A stretch of DNA of 64,000 bases from RFSX01 sp964567435 (GCA_964567435.1 CAZMMQ010000003.1:57532-121531), one strand, 5' to 3'; shown: positions 28,223 to 37,323, counted from the stretch's first letter. The notes: generated by a model not told the origin, from the letters alone. Numbers and translations are program-made.

Positions 28223-29188
28223 TCAGTTGTTTTTTGTAAAGCTTTTACTTTTAGCTCGTGAAATTTCATATGAGCTTTTAGTTTCAAATCTTTTAGCAAC
28301 ATACTCATGGACTTTAGACAATCTCAAATCTGTTGTTGAAGGTCCAGTTCTTATGTAAAAATGATCTAGCTTATCTGTTATCACATAACAAGGGTCTTCT
28401 CCAGCTTGGATATCTACCCGTAGGATTGCCTTGTTTTCTATATATTCTATATGAAAATGAATTTTACCCAAATGTAGAGTCCCCAATTTAGACTTAATGG
28501 TATTCGTCAAGAAAAGCAAAAGTTTATCATCATTTTCAAAACGATCTTTTTCTAATCCTAATATCTCACCATCATCTGCAACTCCTACTAATAATATACC
28601 CCCTTCAGAATTGAGAAATGCATTTATGGTTTTAAGCACTGCATGAGTAATTCTAGGGTCTTTTTTATTGGCCTTGAGATTCCATCTTAAAGTGGATTTG
28701 AATTCTACCAGTTCACTTTCTCCTTTATCTATGATCTCTTTGGAAGATGTTTGTTGTATAGATCTTAGATAATTTGTTACTCTCTTACTAAGTCGGCGTA
28801 CTATGTCCAGACTCATACTTGGCGGTATAATATCCTCCTTAAAAAGACTAATTCCACATATAGTTATAAGTTGGCTATCTTCATTTGCCGTCAAATCTCC
28901 TAATCTAAAATCTCCATTCAGGACACCAATCTCACCAATTATTTCTCCTGGCAGTAAGTCCATCTTAGTGTTATCAGGAAACCTAAGTGTTAAAGAACCA
29001 TTTAGCAAATAAAAAATTAAATTGGGCTGATCCCCAACTTCAAATACGCGGTTCAGTTTGCTAATAGGCTTATAACTGACAATCTTTTCTAATTGCAGCA
29101 GAGAATCTTGATCCAAGCCACTAAACACCTCATGGCGAGCTAAGGCTTGCACCATTTCTTTTGTTGATATATTAAGTGGGTTATCCAT
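28223..29188 (-). CDS. Cyclic nucleotide-binding domain fused to AlbA_2 (Schlafen-type) domain
   Basis: 321 residues. Residues ~15-145 form a CRP-type cyclic nucleotide-binding beta-roll (FSGLDQDSLLQLEKIV, LNGSLTLRF, LLPGEIIGEIGVLNGDFR). The phosphate-cassette arginine is not well placed, so ligand binding is uncertain. No helix-turn-helix follows. Residues ~155-300 are an AlbA_2 domain (ELVEFKSTLRWN, FLNSEGGILLVGVADDGEILGLE, HFYIRTGPSTTDL). AlbA_2 domains occur in transcription regulators and Schlafen-type proteins and are thought to bind nucleic acid or nucleotide. The start overlaps the end of the malic enzyme gene by 8 bases, so the two are co-transcribed. Confidence 0.85.
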   Translation of the reverse strand: MDNPLNISTKEMVQALARHEVFSGLDQDSLLQLEKIVSYKPISKLNRVFEVGDQPNLIFYLLNGSLTLRFPDNTKMDLLPGEIIGEIGVLNGDFRLGDLTANEDSQLITICGISLFKEDIIPPSMSLDIVRRLSKRVTNYLRSIQQTSSKEIIDKGESELVEFKSTLRWNLKANKKDPRITHAVLKTINAFLNSEGGILLVGVADDGEILGLEKDRFENDDKLLLFLTNTIKSKLGTLHLGKIHFHIEYIENKAILRVDIQAGEDPCYVITDKLDHFYIRTGPSTTDLRLSKVHEYVAKRFETKSSYEISRAKSKSFTKNN

Positions 29189-30365
29189 GATAATTATTCA
29201 TTATTGCTTGAGCTACTTTATTAGCTATTTCCATATTTAATGCACTGGGTATAATTCTTTCTGTCGTGGGTGATGGCTCACAAGCTGCTATGGCTTCTGC
29301 CGCAGCTATCTTCATATCGGCAGTAATACGAGGTGCTCTAACTTGCAAAGCTCCTTTGAATATGCCAGGAAATGCCAGCACATTATTGACTTGATTAGGA
29401 TAGTCACTACGACCAGTCGCAACGATGGCTGCACCTAACGCCTTGGCTTTTTCTGGCATAATCTCCGGCGTAGGATTAGCTAAAGCAAATATAATCGGGT
29501 TCTCAGCCATAGCTTGTATATGGGCCGCCTCTAAAAGATTGCCCTTACTGACACCGATAAATACATCAGCATTTTGCAAAGCGTCCACAAGGCTCCCAGT
29601 TATATTACTAGGATTAGTGTAGGTCAATATATTTTTCTTTGCCTCATTAAGATTGTCTCTATCCTTAGAAATTATGCCCTTACTATCACACACGATGACT
29701 GACTTTACCGAGATACAACTACCTCTGTCATGAACTTGATCGTGACATTTCAGCAAATTTGTAATAGCTATTCCTGCTGCTCCTGCACCATTAATAACAA
29801 TGTTTAATTGATTTAAGTTTTTACCCACAACCTTGCAGGCATTAATAAGTCCTGCTAAGGTAACTATCGCTGTCCCGTGCTGATCATCATGGAATACCGG
29901 TATTCCGATATCTTGTAGGCGTTGTTCTATCTCAAAACTTCTTGGTGCAGAAATATCCTCCAAGTTGACACCACCAAAAACAGGAGAGATCAACTTAACT
30001 GTTCGAATAATCTCTTCGGTGTCTTGGGTGTCTAAACATATAGGAAAAGCATTAAGCCCAGCAAATTTTTTGAACAGTGCCGCCTTGCCTTCCATGACGG
30101 GTATAGATGCATGAGCTCCTATATTCCCTAATCCAAGCACAGCACTACCATCAGAAATTACTGCCACAGTTCTGCCCTTGATGGTCAGATCATATACCGA
30201 AGAAGGATCATCTGCAATAGCCATACAAGGGGCTGCTACACCTGGAGAGTAGACTACTGAAAGATCATCTTTACTTTCTATCGATGTATTTGCTATTACC
30301 TCGAGCTTTCCCTTCAATCTTGCATGTAGCGCCAAAGACTTTTTATTATAATCGTTTTTTTCCAT
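29181..30365 (-). CDS. NADP-dependent malic enzyme, short form
   Basis: 394 residues. It catalyses oxidative decarboxylation of malate to pyruvate. Visible blocks are SVVYSPGVAAPC, VISDGSAVLGLGNIG, the metal-binding region PVFHDDQHGTAIV, the nucleotide-binding INGAGAAGIAI, and FALANPTPEI. MaeB-type enzymes of ~760 residues carry a phosphotransacetylase-like C-terminal domain; this protein lacks it and matches the ~400-residue form. The gene overlaps the cNMP/AlbA_2 gene downstream. A palindrome lies in its upstream region. Confidence 0.92.
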   Translation of the reverse strand: MEKNDYNKKSLALHARLKGKLEVIANTSIESKDDLSVVYSPGVAAPCMAIADDPSSVYDLTIKGRTVAVISDGSAVLGLGNIGAHASIPVMEGKAALFKKFAGLNAFPICLDTQDTEEIIRTVKLISPVFGGVNLEDISAPRSFEIEQRLQDIGIPVFHDDQHGTAIVTLAGLINACKVVGKNLNQLNIVINGAGAAGIAITNLLKCHDQVHDRGSCISVKSVIVCDSKGIISKDRDNLNEAKKNILTYTNPSNITGSLVDALQNADVFIGVSKGNLLEAAHIQAMAENPIIFALANPTPEIMPEKAKALGAAIVATGRSDYPNQVNNVLAFPGIFKGALQVRAPRITADMKIAAAEAIAACEPSPTTERIIPSALNMEIANKVAQAIMNNYHG

Positions 30366-30397
30366 TTAATAATTTTATCAATTTATATTCCTGCTGA

Positions 30398-30421
30398 CTT
30401 TGGAAAAAATATTCTCCAAAG
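30398..30421. promoter_or_regulatory. Palindrome upstream of the malic enzyme gene
   Basis: Inverted repeat CTTTGGA-N10-TCCAAAG, 33-56 bases upstream of the malic enzyme start, in the 68-base gap between it and the preceding gene. Its position fits an operator, or a weak hairpin after the upstream gene; there is no T-run. Confidence 0.3.
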
Positions 30422-30433
30422 AAAACAGGGATC

Positions 30434-31842
30434 CTATTTTAAATACGCTTTAATGCCATAACTGGCAAGTACCCCTTCTCCTGTTGCAGCAGCTACTTGA
30501 GCGATGGCTCCTTCTCTGCAATCTCCGGCAGCAAAAATTCCTGGTTCACTTGTCTCTCCCCTACCAGATGATTTTACAAAACCTTGTTCGTTAAGATCGA
30601 CAATGCCATTTAATACCTGTGTATTGGGTATCAGACCTATAAAAATAAATACGCCGTCAGCACTCATCTCTTGCTGCTCCCCAGATATTTTGTCTTCTAC
30701 TTTGAGTGATTTAAATAGATTATCATCTCCACTCAAAAACTCTAAGGACGTTTTATTGTGATGGACTTCTATGTTTTTTATCTCTCCTAATTTTTTGACG
30801 TAAGTCGGCGAGGCTGAGAATGAATCAGAACGATTGACTATAGTGACTTTCTTACAGAAGCCTGCTAGAAAAATGCCTTCCTCTAACGCCGAATTACCAC
30901 CGCCTATCACCAATATTTCTTTATCTCTATAGAATGCACCATCACAGGTAGCACAAAAGTGTATACCAGCTCCTATCAGCTCATTTTCGCCAGGAATATT
31001 AAGCTTACGATAAGTAGAACCCATGGCTAATACAATGGTACGAGCCTTATACTCTGCCATATTAGTAGTCACATGAAAATGATTTCCATGTCTTCTAATG
31101 GCTTCTAGTTCTACACCTGTTTTTATTTCGGCTCCGTATGTTCTGGCTTGATTAGCCATCTTATCCATGAGTTTTGGTCCAGAGATGTTAGTGAAGCCTG
31201 GGTAGTTTTCGATTTTTTCTGTCAAATAAGCGTTCCCACCAATGTTCTTTTTTTCTATTATTATGCTATCAAAGCGATCTCGCTGTGCATAGATAGACGC
31301 AGTAAGTCCAGCGGCACCTGCACCAACGATTAAGGTATCATATAGTTTAGTTGATTTTTCTGCACCTATTCCCAGCACATCTTGAAGTACTACATTATTG
31401 GGATTTGTATAGCTTGTCTCATTAATAAAAATAGTTGGGATAATCCGCTTGCCGTTATTTATTTCTTCTACTCTTTTAGCAGCCCACTCATGCTTATCTA
31501 CTTCTATGTACTTGAAATTGATAAGATTATCTCTTAGATAGGACTTCGCTCGGCGACAATCAGGACACCAGTCTGCTCCATAAAGGATTACCCTTCCTTT
31601 GTCTTCATTGAGTCCGAGTACTGATGCCAATATATCATTCTTTGGGTTGGTATATGGCTTATCATCGATGATAATCGTCGGGATGATTCGCTTCCCATTA
31701 TTAATAGTCTGTACCATATCAGTAGCGGTTTGATCCAAATCTACATCGATAAAGTCATACTCGATATTATTTTCTTTAAATAAGCTTTGGCACGTCTGCA
31801 ATCGTGACACCAGTCTGCTCCATAGAACATAATATTTTCCAT
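30434..31842 (-). CDS. Double glutaredoxin domain fused to thioredoxin reductase, interrupted by a -1 frameshift
   Basis: The gene should start at ATG 31840-31842, giving MENIMFYGADWCHDCRRAKAYLK, the start of a glutaredoxin-like domain with a CHDC site. This frame stops 11 codons later, and the rest of the protein continues in the -1 frame. The shift falls on T TTA AAG (31774-31780). Slipping back one base there restores KENNIEYDF, exactly as expected from the second domain. Two glutaredoxin-type domains (CHDC, CPDC; both with NGKRIIPT) are followed by a thioredoxin reductase: FAD motif GAGAAGLTAS, redox CATC, NAD(P)H motif GGGNSALEEG and GIFAAGDCREGA. The unit probably passes NADPH electrons to its own glutaredoxin domains. 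A missing G, from mutation or sequence error, explains the data equally well. Confidence 0.85.
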
Positions 31843-32180
31843 ATTTGATGATTTGATTTTCAATTATTCAATTTACAAGAGTACACCTATAAATGTACAC
31901 AATAGCAGTACGACAAAAGAAGTGGCTAGACTAAAAATCCCTAGTAACTTTGTCCTGTTATCCAATGACATTCCGAATAGTCATATCGGTTTGAATATTT
32001 TTATTTTCTTTACAGTAATATCGAGAATGGGTGGTTTAGAGCATGACTGAGCGGTTCTTAGTATGAGAAGCAAAGGTTCTAAATGGACCTTTGATGTGAA
32101 GAAACCGATTTATCGAAATCGGGTGTATTGGCGACAGCGCTTAACACATATAATGTAAAGAAGTAAATTTTAGTTTATTT
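31843..32180. other. Intergenic region with two adjacent hairpins before tRNA-Val
   Basis: 338 bases without a convincing ORF. It holds two consecutive perfect hairpins: CAAAGGT-N9-ACCTTTG (32071-32093) and CCGATTT-ATCG-AAATCGG (32105-32122). A promoter-like pair for the tRNA follows at 32128-32154. The base composition of 32040-32145 is less AT-rich than its surroundings, which may mean a structured transcript. Confidence 0.4.
32128..32154 (+). promoter_or_regulatory. Possible promoter of tRNA-Val
   Basis: TTGGCG (32128-32133) and TATAAT (32149-32154) with a 15-base spacer, ending 26 bases before the tRNA gene. The spacing is shorter than ideal and the Bacteroidota -7 form (TAnnTTTG) is not matched, so this is tentative. 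Confidence 0.35.
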
Positions 32181-32255
32181 GAGACTGTAGCTCAGTTGGT
32201 TTAGAGCGCTGCCTTGACAGGGCAGAGGTCGTGGGTTCGAATCCCTCCAGTCTCA
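32181..32255 (+). tRNA. tRNA-Val (anticodon GAC)
   Basis: A 75-base cloverleaf. The acceptor stem GAGACTG / CAGTCTC is perfect, with discriminator A and no encoded CCA. The D arm starts TAGCTCAG. The anticodon stem CTGCC / GGCAG encloses the loop TTGACAG with anticodon GAC. The T arm contains GGTTCGAATCC. The anticodon GAC reads Val codons GTC and GTT. Confidence 0.95.
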
Positions 32256-32261
32256 CTTCAA

Positions 32262-32292
32262 AGCCTCTTGTAATAGCAAGGGGCTTTTTTAT
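32262..32292 (+). terminator. Terminator after tRNA-Val
   Basis: Stem AGCCTCTTG / CAAGGGGCT (one T-G pair) with loop TAATAG, followed by a run of T, 7 bases after the tRNA. Confidence 0.85.
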
Positions 32293-32505
32293 TTAGACTG
32301 TTTGGATTCTTGGCTGCCCTTCCTCAACTGAGGTTGAGGTTCTATCCTTAGCCATTTTAGTCACACTTGCCTCCTACCCTTCTGAAAATACTTATCAGTA
32401 TAAAATTCTGACTGTTAAGATTAGCTGCACGACATACTAATCCAAACATATTATACTAAAAAGTAATATGTTTACATCAGCCAACAACAACCCTTAACAG
32501 TATAC

Positions 32506-32772
32506 ATGATTAAAAAGAGTGAATTAGAAGCCCTATTACAAGAAGCTACAATCAAGATAAATAAGGCCATGAGTAGCCTAAGTGGCTATGACAGCCACGC
32601 TAATCTTGCTGAACTCTTTTTCGAGAGAGGAGATATCTACCTAGCGATGAAGCAATATAAATCTGCCATGTCTGATTACGAGACTTGTATGGATTATGAT
32701 CCTTACTTCTATGAAGCAGATTCAAGGATTGACGCCATTATAGAACATGTGCTTCCCCTCTCTATGAAATAA
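32506..32772 (+). CDS. Small TPR-like protein
   Basis: 88 residues with one clear tetratricopeptide-type helix pair (NLAELFFERGDIYLAMKQYK then SAMSDYETCMDYDPYFYEA). There is no signal peptide or membrane segment. TPRs mediate protein contacts; a single repeat gives no specific role. It converges on the Omp85-type gene with a gap of 8 bases. The ATG start has 250 bases of non-coding sequence before it. Confidence 0.7.
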   Translation: MIKKSELEALLQEATIKINKAMSSLSGYDSHANLAELFFERGDIYLAMKQYKSAMSDYETCMDYDPYFYEADSRIDAIIEHVLPLSMK

Positions 32773-32780
32773 ATCTTAGA

Positions 32781-34058
32781 TTAGAAGTATTGCCCCAAAC
32801 CTATAACAAAGCCTCTTTGATTTTTGCCAAAGATGTCCACGCCATAGTCAATACGTAAAGTCGCACCGAATACTTTCTGATAGTTAATCCTTATTCCTAG
32901 GCCTACAAATTGTCTGAACTGATTAGAATCAATCAATTGTGATAGCGTACCACCTGGATTCCGCCATGTACCTGTATCAGCAAATAGTACAAGTTGTGAT
33001 GCCCAAAATTTCTTATGATAGATTGTATACCTTGCTTCTGCATTGATAATTACCTGTGCGGTACCCCTATCAATACGATTACCGATTCCTCTCACGTTCA
33101 CATGGCTATCTGCCACGAAAGGCGCAAAAGGTGAATCATCATTGTCAGATAATGCTGCTCTAACTCTAAATGCAAGATTGAGCTTAGTACGTGGTCTTAA
33201 AAACAATCGACCCTGATATTGTATACTATTAAAGAAAGTGGTATTGTCTAGAGTGACTACGTTCTGATAGGTAATGACATTTTCCATGCCCATCAGATAG
33301 AAGTAGTGATAATCTAGCTGAGTACTTTTGAATTCTATTTTGGTCAGAAATTTAGGAATGGTAAAGCCCTCAGGACCCAATGGGTTCTCACCTTGTCCTT
33401 CTGACCTATTAAAAGACTCTACAAAGTAAGTGCCCCCAACTTCAAGTCGTTTATACAAGCCAAAATTTCTAAATATACTAGAACCTGCTGCATTATTCCT
33501 ATACTCATACTGTTCAGTCCCTTCTTCAAAGAATATGGGCTCTTGCGATGACCATGAATTGAGATTAAGACTATACCCCCACTTTGAAGATAATATTCTA
33601 GGTTTCTGGAAAAATATTTGGCCAGCATGTCTACCATTATTATTCTGATAGAAAGCCAAAGCAGTATCTCCTATTCCACGAAAATTGTTCTCAGTCACCC
33701 CTAGCTGAAACCAGATATTTCCACTAATTCCGCCAAAATTAACTATTGGTAAAGCAGTAGCCCTTTCTACAACATGAAAAATAATAGGAATATGACTCTG
33801 TGTACTATCTATGCTATAGGTGACATCTGCAATACCAGACAAATTCTTCAAGGCTTGAATATCTGCATCTAGAGAGGCTACACCTGAGGACAAAGTCTGT
33901 TCTGCCATTATACTCCGCAGATAGACCTCCTTTGTCTTTTTAAGTCCCGAGAACGATACCCTATCATGCGAATAGTCCGTGTCCACAAACTGGCAATGTG
34001 CCTCAGTGACAAGACACATTATAAAAACCAATACGACCAATACCGAACTACTCCTCAT
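32781..34058 (-). CDS. Short Omp85/BamA-like outer membrane protein
   Basis: 425 residues from ATG 34056-34058. A signal peptide ends near TEAHCQ. Residues ~30-105 form one POTRA-like domain (VSFSGLKKTKEVYLRSIM, SGIADVTYSID). The rest is an outer membrane barrel with the bacterial surface antigen pattern, including VTENNFRGIGD, near-terminal GLGIRINYQKVFGATLRIDYG and a terminal aromatic (GLGQYF). It is far shorter than BamA (~800 residues, five POTRAs), so it is a small Omp85-family member, perhaps for passage of a specific protein or lipid. It lies 21 bases after the DUF547-barrel gene on the same strand. Confidence 0.8.
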   Translation of the reverse strand: MRSSSVLVVLVFIMCLVTEAHCQFVDTDYSHDRVSFSGLKKTKEVYLRSIMAEQTLSSGVASLDADIQALKNLSGIADVTYSIDSTQSHIPIIFHVVERATALPIVNFGGISGNIWFQLGVTENNFRGIGDTALAFYQNNNGRHAGQIFFQKPRILSSKWGYSLNLNSWSSQEPIFFEEGTEQYEYRNNAAGSSIFRNFGLYKRLEVGGTYFVESFNRSEGQGENPLGPEGFTIPKFLTKIEFKSTQLDYHYFYLMGMENVITYQNVVTLDNTTFFNSIQYQGRLFLRPRTKLNLAFRVRAALSDNDDSPFAPFVADSHVNVRGIGNRIDRGTAQVIINAEARYTIYHKKFWASQLVLFADTGTWRNPGGTLSQLIDSNQFRQFVGLGIRINYQKVFGATLRIDYGVDIFGKNQRGFVIGLGQYF

Positions 34059-34079
34059 CAAACGATTAGGTAACTAAAC

Positions 34080-35612
34080 TTATATGTTAATTCTAATGCC
34101 TAAATTTATTGTCTCGGCCACACCTCCAGAACTCCTTAAGAAGTCATTTGTAAAATCTGTGTATAAAACTTCAATCTCAAAGTTAGGTGTAAACTGAAAC
34201 TTTGACCCGGCTCCATACTGATAAAAGTAGTCAAATGATTCTTGCCAAAACGGTGAGAATCCCCCTAGTGTATATATTGTTAACTTATTTGTCGGCACAT
34301 AACTGAAGATTAGGGTCGCCGGAGTAGACCATCGATTATTATTCCCACTGCCAATATCCTCTAACAATACATCTATTTCGGTGAACAATGAAAATTTATT
34401 TCCTATAGAGAAGTCATTAAAAAACTGAGTATTCCATGTTGCGCCATTCCAATCTATAAAAGGTTCTCCATTAGGTCCACCTGTCAGATTATCTCCTATG
34501 GCAAACACGAATGAGCTCTGTATAGAGAAGTTGGCCCATTCTTCGATTGGGGCATATCTTATCTGAGGTCCAAAGGCTGTAATTCCTGACCTCGTGCTTC
34601 CTCCTTGGCTGACATCTGAACCAAATACTGAGAAAGGCGAAGATGGTAAGGCATTATTTCTTACTTTTCTATATCGCCCTGCGACACCTATATTCACCTT
34701 ACTTGATAGTCCATAAAATGCACTCAAAGACGTCGTGAAGAAAGATGATCTATCAGTTAATGTCTCTCCCCCTGTTTGTTGCGAATAAAGGTTATTAAAT
34801 ATTTTTATCTCGTATGTCCCTTTTGGAATTGTAGATGACACTATATATCTAGAGGCATTAGATCCTACTGCACCTAGATTACCACCAGAAGTAAGGTTGG
34901 TATCATTCAAAGTCCAATCATAATCGTAGTATTTGATTTTTTGATTTGTTGGTAGTTCATCACTTCTGTACGAATTGATAAAAGAGATAATATCAGCCTT
35001 GGTTAAACCAAAATCTTTAGGGTACCATTTGAATATTTCTGATATCTGGAGTTTACCATCATTGTATCTTATAAACTCAGGATTATTCAAAGCCAATCTT
35101 GTTTGCTGATTGAGCTTCTCTTCCAAGTTCTCAGGTGTATATGCAAAGTCCGTTATTGGAGGGCAGCCTAGCGCACCACATACCAATACGAAGTGATATC
35201 TCGGATCATTAAAGACCTTAAGCATATCTTCTTTCTCAAGCTTATTTAATGTTGTTGTCTTACCAGCTACCTTCACCTTATCTCTAGTGAAAAATCCAGT
35301 ATTCTGAGCTACTGATTGTGTGGGATAAGATGTACAGACCTTATCGATGACATTAAGATTATAAGCATTGATTAGAAAGGCTTGTTTAGTATCGTAATCA
35401 AGATTTGATATATCTGCACTAGCTACTATATTAATCAGATTCTCAAGCGGCGCTCTGTTTTCAGCCAATTTAGAATAATCTACTAATCCGTCTTCAACAT
35501 GGTTTTTGAGAAATCTGTCAACATCATTAAAGAATGTTTGACCAATATTTTGAGCAGTTAATAAATGACTGAATGCAAAAGCAATTATTAAGAATACGAA
35601 CCTAATTTTCAT
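34080..35612 (-). CDS. DUF547 domain fused to a predicted outer membrane barrel
   Basis: 510 residues. A signal peptide (~20 residues, ending LLTAQ) is followed by a DUF547 domain (~25-230): QAFLINAYNLNVIDKV, YHFVLVCGALGCPPI and LQISEIFKWYPKDFG are typical. The last ~270 residues alternate aromatic and polar residues in beta-barrel fashion and end in GIRINI. DUF547 resembles cysteine-protease/transglutaminase-type folds, and the conserved Cys of CGALGCP could be catalytic, but no activity is established. The fusion to a barrel is unusual to me. It is probably co-transcribed with the Omp85-like gene. Confidence 0.75.
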   Translation of the reverse strand: MKIRFVFLIIAFAFSHLLTAQNIGQTFFNDVDRFLKNHVEDGLVDYSKLAENRAPLENLINIVASADISNLDYDTKQAFLINAYNLNVIDKVCTSYPTQSVAQNTGFFTRDKVKVAGKTTTLNKLEKEDMLKVFNDPRYHFVLVCGALGCPPITDFAYTPENLEEKLNQQTRLALNNPEFIRYNDGKLQISEIFKWYPKDFGLTKADIISFINSYRSDELPTNQKIKYYDYDWTLNDTNLTSGGNLGAVGSNASRYIVSSTIPKGTYEIKIFNNLYSQQTGGETLTDRSSFFTTSLSAFYGLSSKVNIGVAGRYRKVRNNALPSSPFSVFGSDVSQGGSTRSGITAFGPQIRYAPIEEWANFSIQSSFVFAIGDNLTGGPNGEPFIDWNGATWNTQFFNDFSIGNKFSLFTEIDVLLEDIGSGNNNRWSTPATLIFSYVPTNKLTIYTLGGFSPFWQESFDYFYQYGAGSKFQFTPNFEIEVLYTDFTNDFLRSSGGVAETINLGIRINI

Positions 35613-35770
35613 TGTTTTATTATTTACACTATTATGAATAGATTATCAAGATTAATGTTTAAACATCGAATTGTCTATAATTCCTAATAGGTTATCAATA
35701 TTTCCTAAACACTCTTAATATAAATTTAAAGCCTAATTGGTTGCCAATCAACATCTATAAAATTGAAACA

Positions 35771-36148
35771 ATGAGATCAGAAAAAGTAAAGTCTTTAAGA
35801 CCCGAACTCAATTTACCTTGTACCTCAGATGATAGTCTCTTAAGTTTTCAAAATGCTGTTCTCCGTCCAATCTTAAAGCTACAGGACGATATTACGCTTT
35901 TATTACTAGATATTTCTGTGGATTATAATAAGCATAGACACAAGGTCACCTCTGACACAAAAGAAGAATACGCAGCCTATCTAAAAGACCTATTACATAG
36001 AGATAAATCCCTGAGGAATCAGGTTATTGGTGCCATCCTAGGCATGATGACACGTGAAGAAATGGATATATATAAGGATAACAAAAGAGAAATCAATAAA
36101 CGTATTGTGCAAATGCAGATTGACAGATATGTCACACATTATAATTAA
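35771..36148 (+). CDS. Conserved Bacteroidota protein of unknown function (often labelled glyoxalase)
   Basis: 125 residues from ATG 35771. The start LRPEL, followed by FQNAVLRPILKLQDDITLLLL and a C-terminal NKRIVQMQIDRY, matches, from memory, a small all-helical Bacteroidota family sometimes mislabelled as glyoxalase. No glyoxalase metal-binding pattern is visible here. It is cytoplasmic, with no signal or membrane segment. It stands alone between a divergent and a convergent neighbour. Confidence 0.7.
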   Translation: MRSEKVKSLRPELNLPCTSDDSLLSFQNAVLRPILKLQDDITLLLLDISVDYNKHRHKVTSDTKEEYAAYLKDLLHRDKSLRNQVIGAILGMMTREEMDIYKDNKREINKRIVQMQIDRYVTHYN

Positions 36149-36159
36149 AAGTTGAAATC

Positions 36160-37323
36160 CTAGTCAATATCAACATAAGGCTCACCTTTGATGATGTTTC
36201 TCGAAATCACCAATCTTTGAATCTCAGAAGTCCCTTCATATATCTGTGTGATCTTAGCATCCCTCATCATTCTCTCTACATGGTACTCTTTGACATAGCC
36301 ATATCCACCGTGGACCTGAACAGCCTCTACTGTAATCTCCATGGCAATTTCAGAGGCATAAAGCTTAGCCATAGCTGCAGCTTGGGCATAGGGCTTGCCT
36401 TGATCTTTCAGCCATGCGGCTCTATAAACAAGCATTTTGGCTGCTTCTATTTGCATAGCCATATTTGCCAGCTTGAATGCAATGGCCTGATGATTGTTGA
36501 TTGGCTTACCAAAAGCGCTCCTTTCATGAGAGTAGGCTAAAGCAAGGTCATAAGCACCTCCAGCAATACCAAGTGCCTGAGCAGCTATTCCTATTCGTCC
36601 ACCATCTAAGGTCTGCATAGCATATTTGAATCCAAAGCCTTCTGGACCCAATCTATTATCTTTAGAAACCTTGACATCCTGAAACATGACAGAGCAAGTG
36701 TCTGAGGATCGTATGCCTAACTTATCTTCCTTTATACCTGTTGTCAAACCGTCAGAACTTGCTTCTACAAAAAAGGCATTTATTCCCTTATGTTTCTTTT
36801 CTGCATCAGTTTGCGCGATGACTACATAACCACCTGCATGCTTGCCATTGGTAATCCAGTTCTTGGTGCCATTAATAATGTAATGATCTCCCTTGTCTTC
36901 TGCCGTCGTCCGTTGTGATGTGGCATCGCTACCCGCTTCTGGTTCAGATAGGCAAAAGGCACCTATCATATCTGCATTGACCATTTGTGGAAGAAATTTA
37001 TCTTTCACGCTATCATTACCATACTTTTCTATGCCCCACAGCGCTAAGGAATTGTGTGCGGACATAATAACAGAGCTAGATGCATCTATCTTAGATATCT
37101 CCTCTATAGCTAATGCATACGCTAAGGTATCCATACCTGCACCACCATATTTTTCGCCTGTCATCAGTCCCATGAATCCAAGTTCTCCCATCTGCTTTAC
37201 AAATTCGCTTGGGTGTTCCATCTTGATATCCCGCTCTATAACGCCAGGCTTTAGGACATTCTGAGCGAAGTCTCTAGCCGCGTCACGAATCATTTTATGC
37301 TCTTCACTCAGTGAAAATTCCAT
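36160..37323 (-). CDS. Acyl-CoA dehydrogenase
   Basis: 387 residues, the standard length. It introduces a trans-2 double bond into acyl-CoA using FAD and passes electrons to electron-transfer flavoprotein. Typical blocks are AFCLSEPEAGSD, GTKNWITNG, QVHGGYGYVKEYHVERMMRDAKI and YEGTSEIQR, whose Glu is the catalytic base position. The chain-length preference cannot be read, but short-chain/butyryl-type enzymes look like this. The neighbouring iron-sulfur genes on the same strand fit a route from flavoprotein to quinone. Confidence 0.93.
   Translation of the reverse strand: MEFSLSEEHKMIRDAARDFAQNVLKPGVIERDIKMEHPSEFVKQMGELGFMGLMTGEKYGGAGMDTLAYALAIEEISKIDASSSVIMSAHNSLALWGIEKYGNDSVKDKFLPQMVNADMIGAFCLSEPEAGSDATSQRTTAEDKGDHYIINGTKNWITNGKHAGGYVVIAQTDAEKKHKGINAFFVEASSDGLTTGIKEDKLGIRSSDTCSVMFQDVKVSKDNRLGPEGFGFKYAMQTLDGGRIGIAAQALGIAGGAYDLALAYSHERSAFGKPINNHQAIAFKLANMAMQIEAAKMLVYRAAWLKDQGKPYAQAAAMAKLYASEIAMEITVEAVQVHGGYGYVKEYHVERMMRDAKITQIYEGTSEIQRLVISRNIIKGEPYVDID

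Noticed and set aside
31853..32050. 65-codon plus-strand frame upstream of tRNA-Val
   Set aside because: It has no recognisable domain and no conserved composition; the region is better explained as spacer with hairpins.
32181..32255. tRNA-Asp (GTC)
   Set aside because: The seven-base anticodon loop TTGACAG puts GAC at positions 34-36, which is valine.
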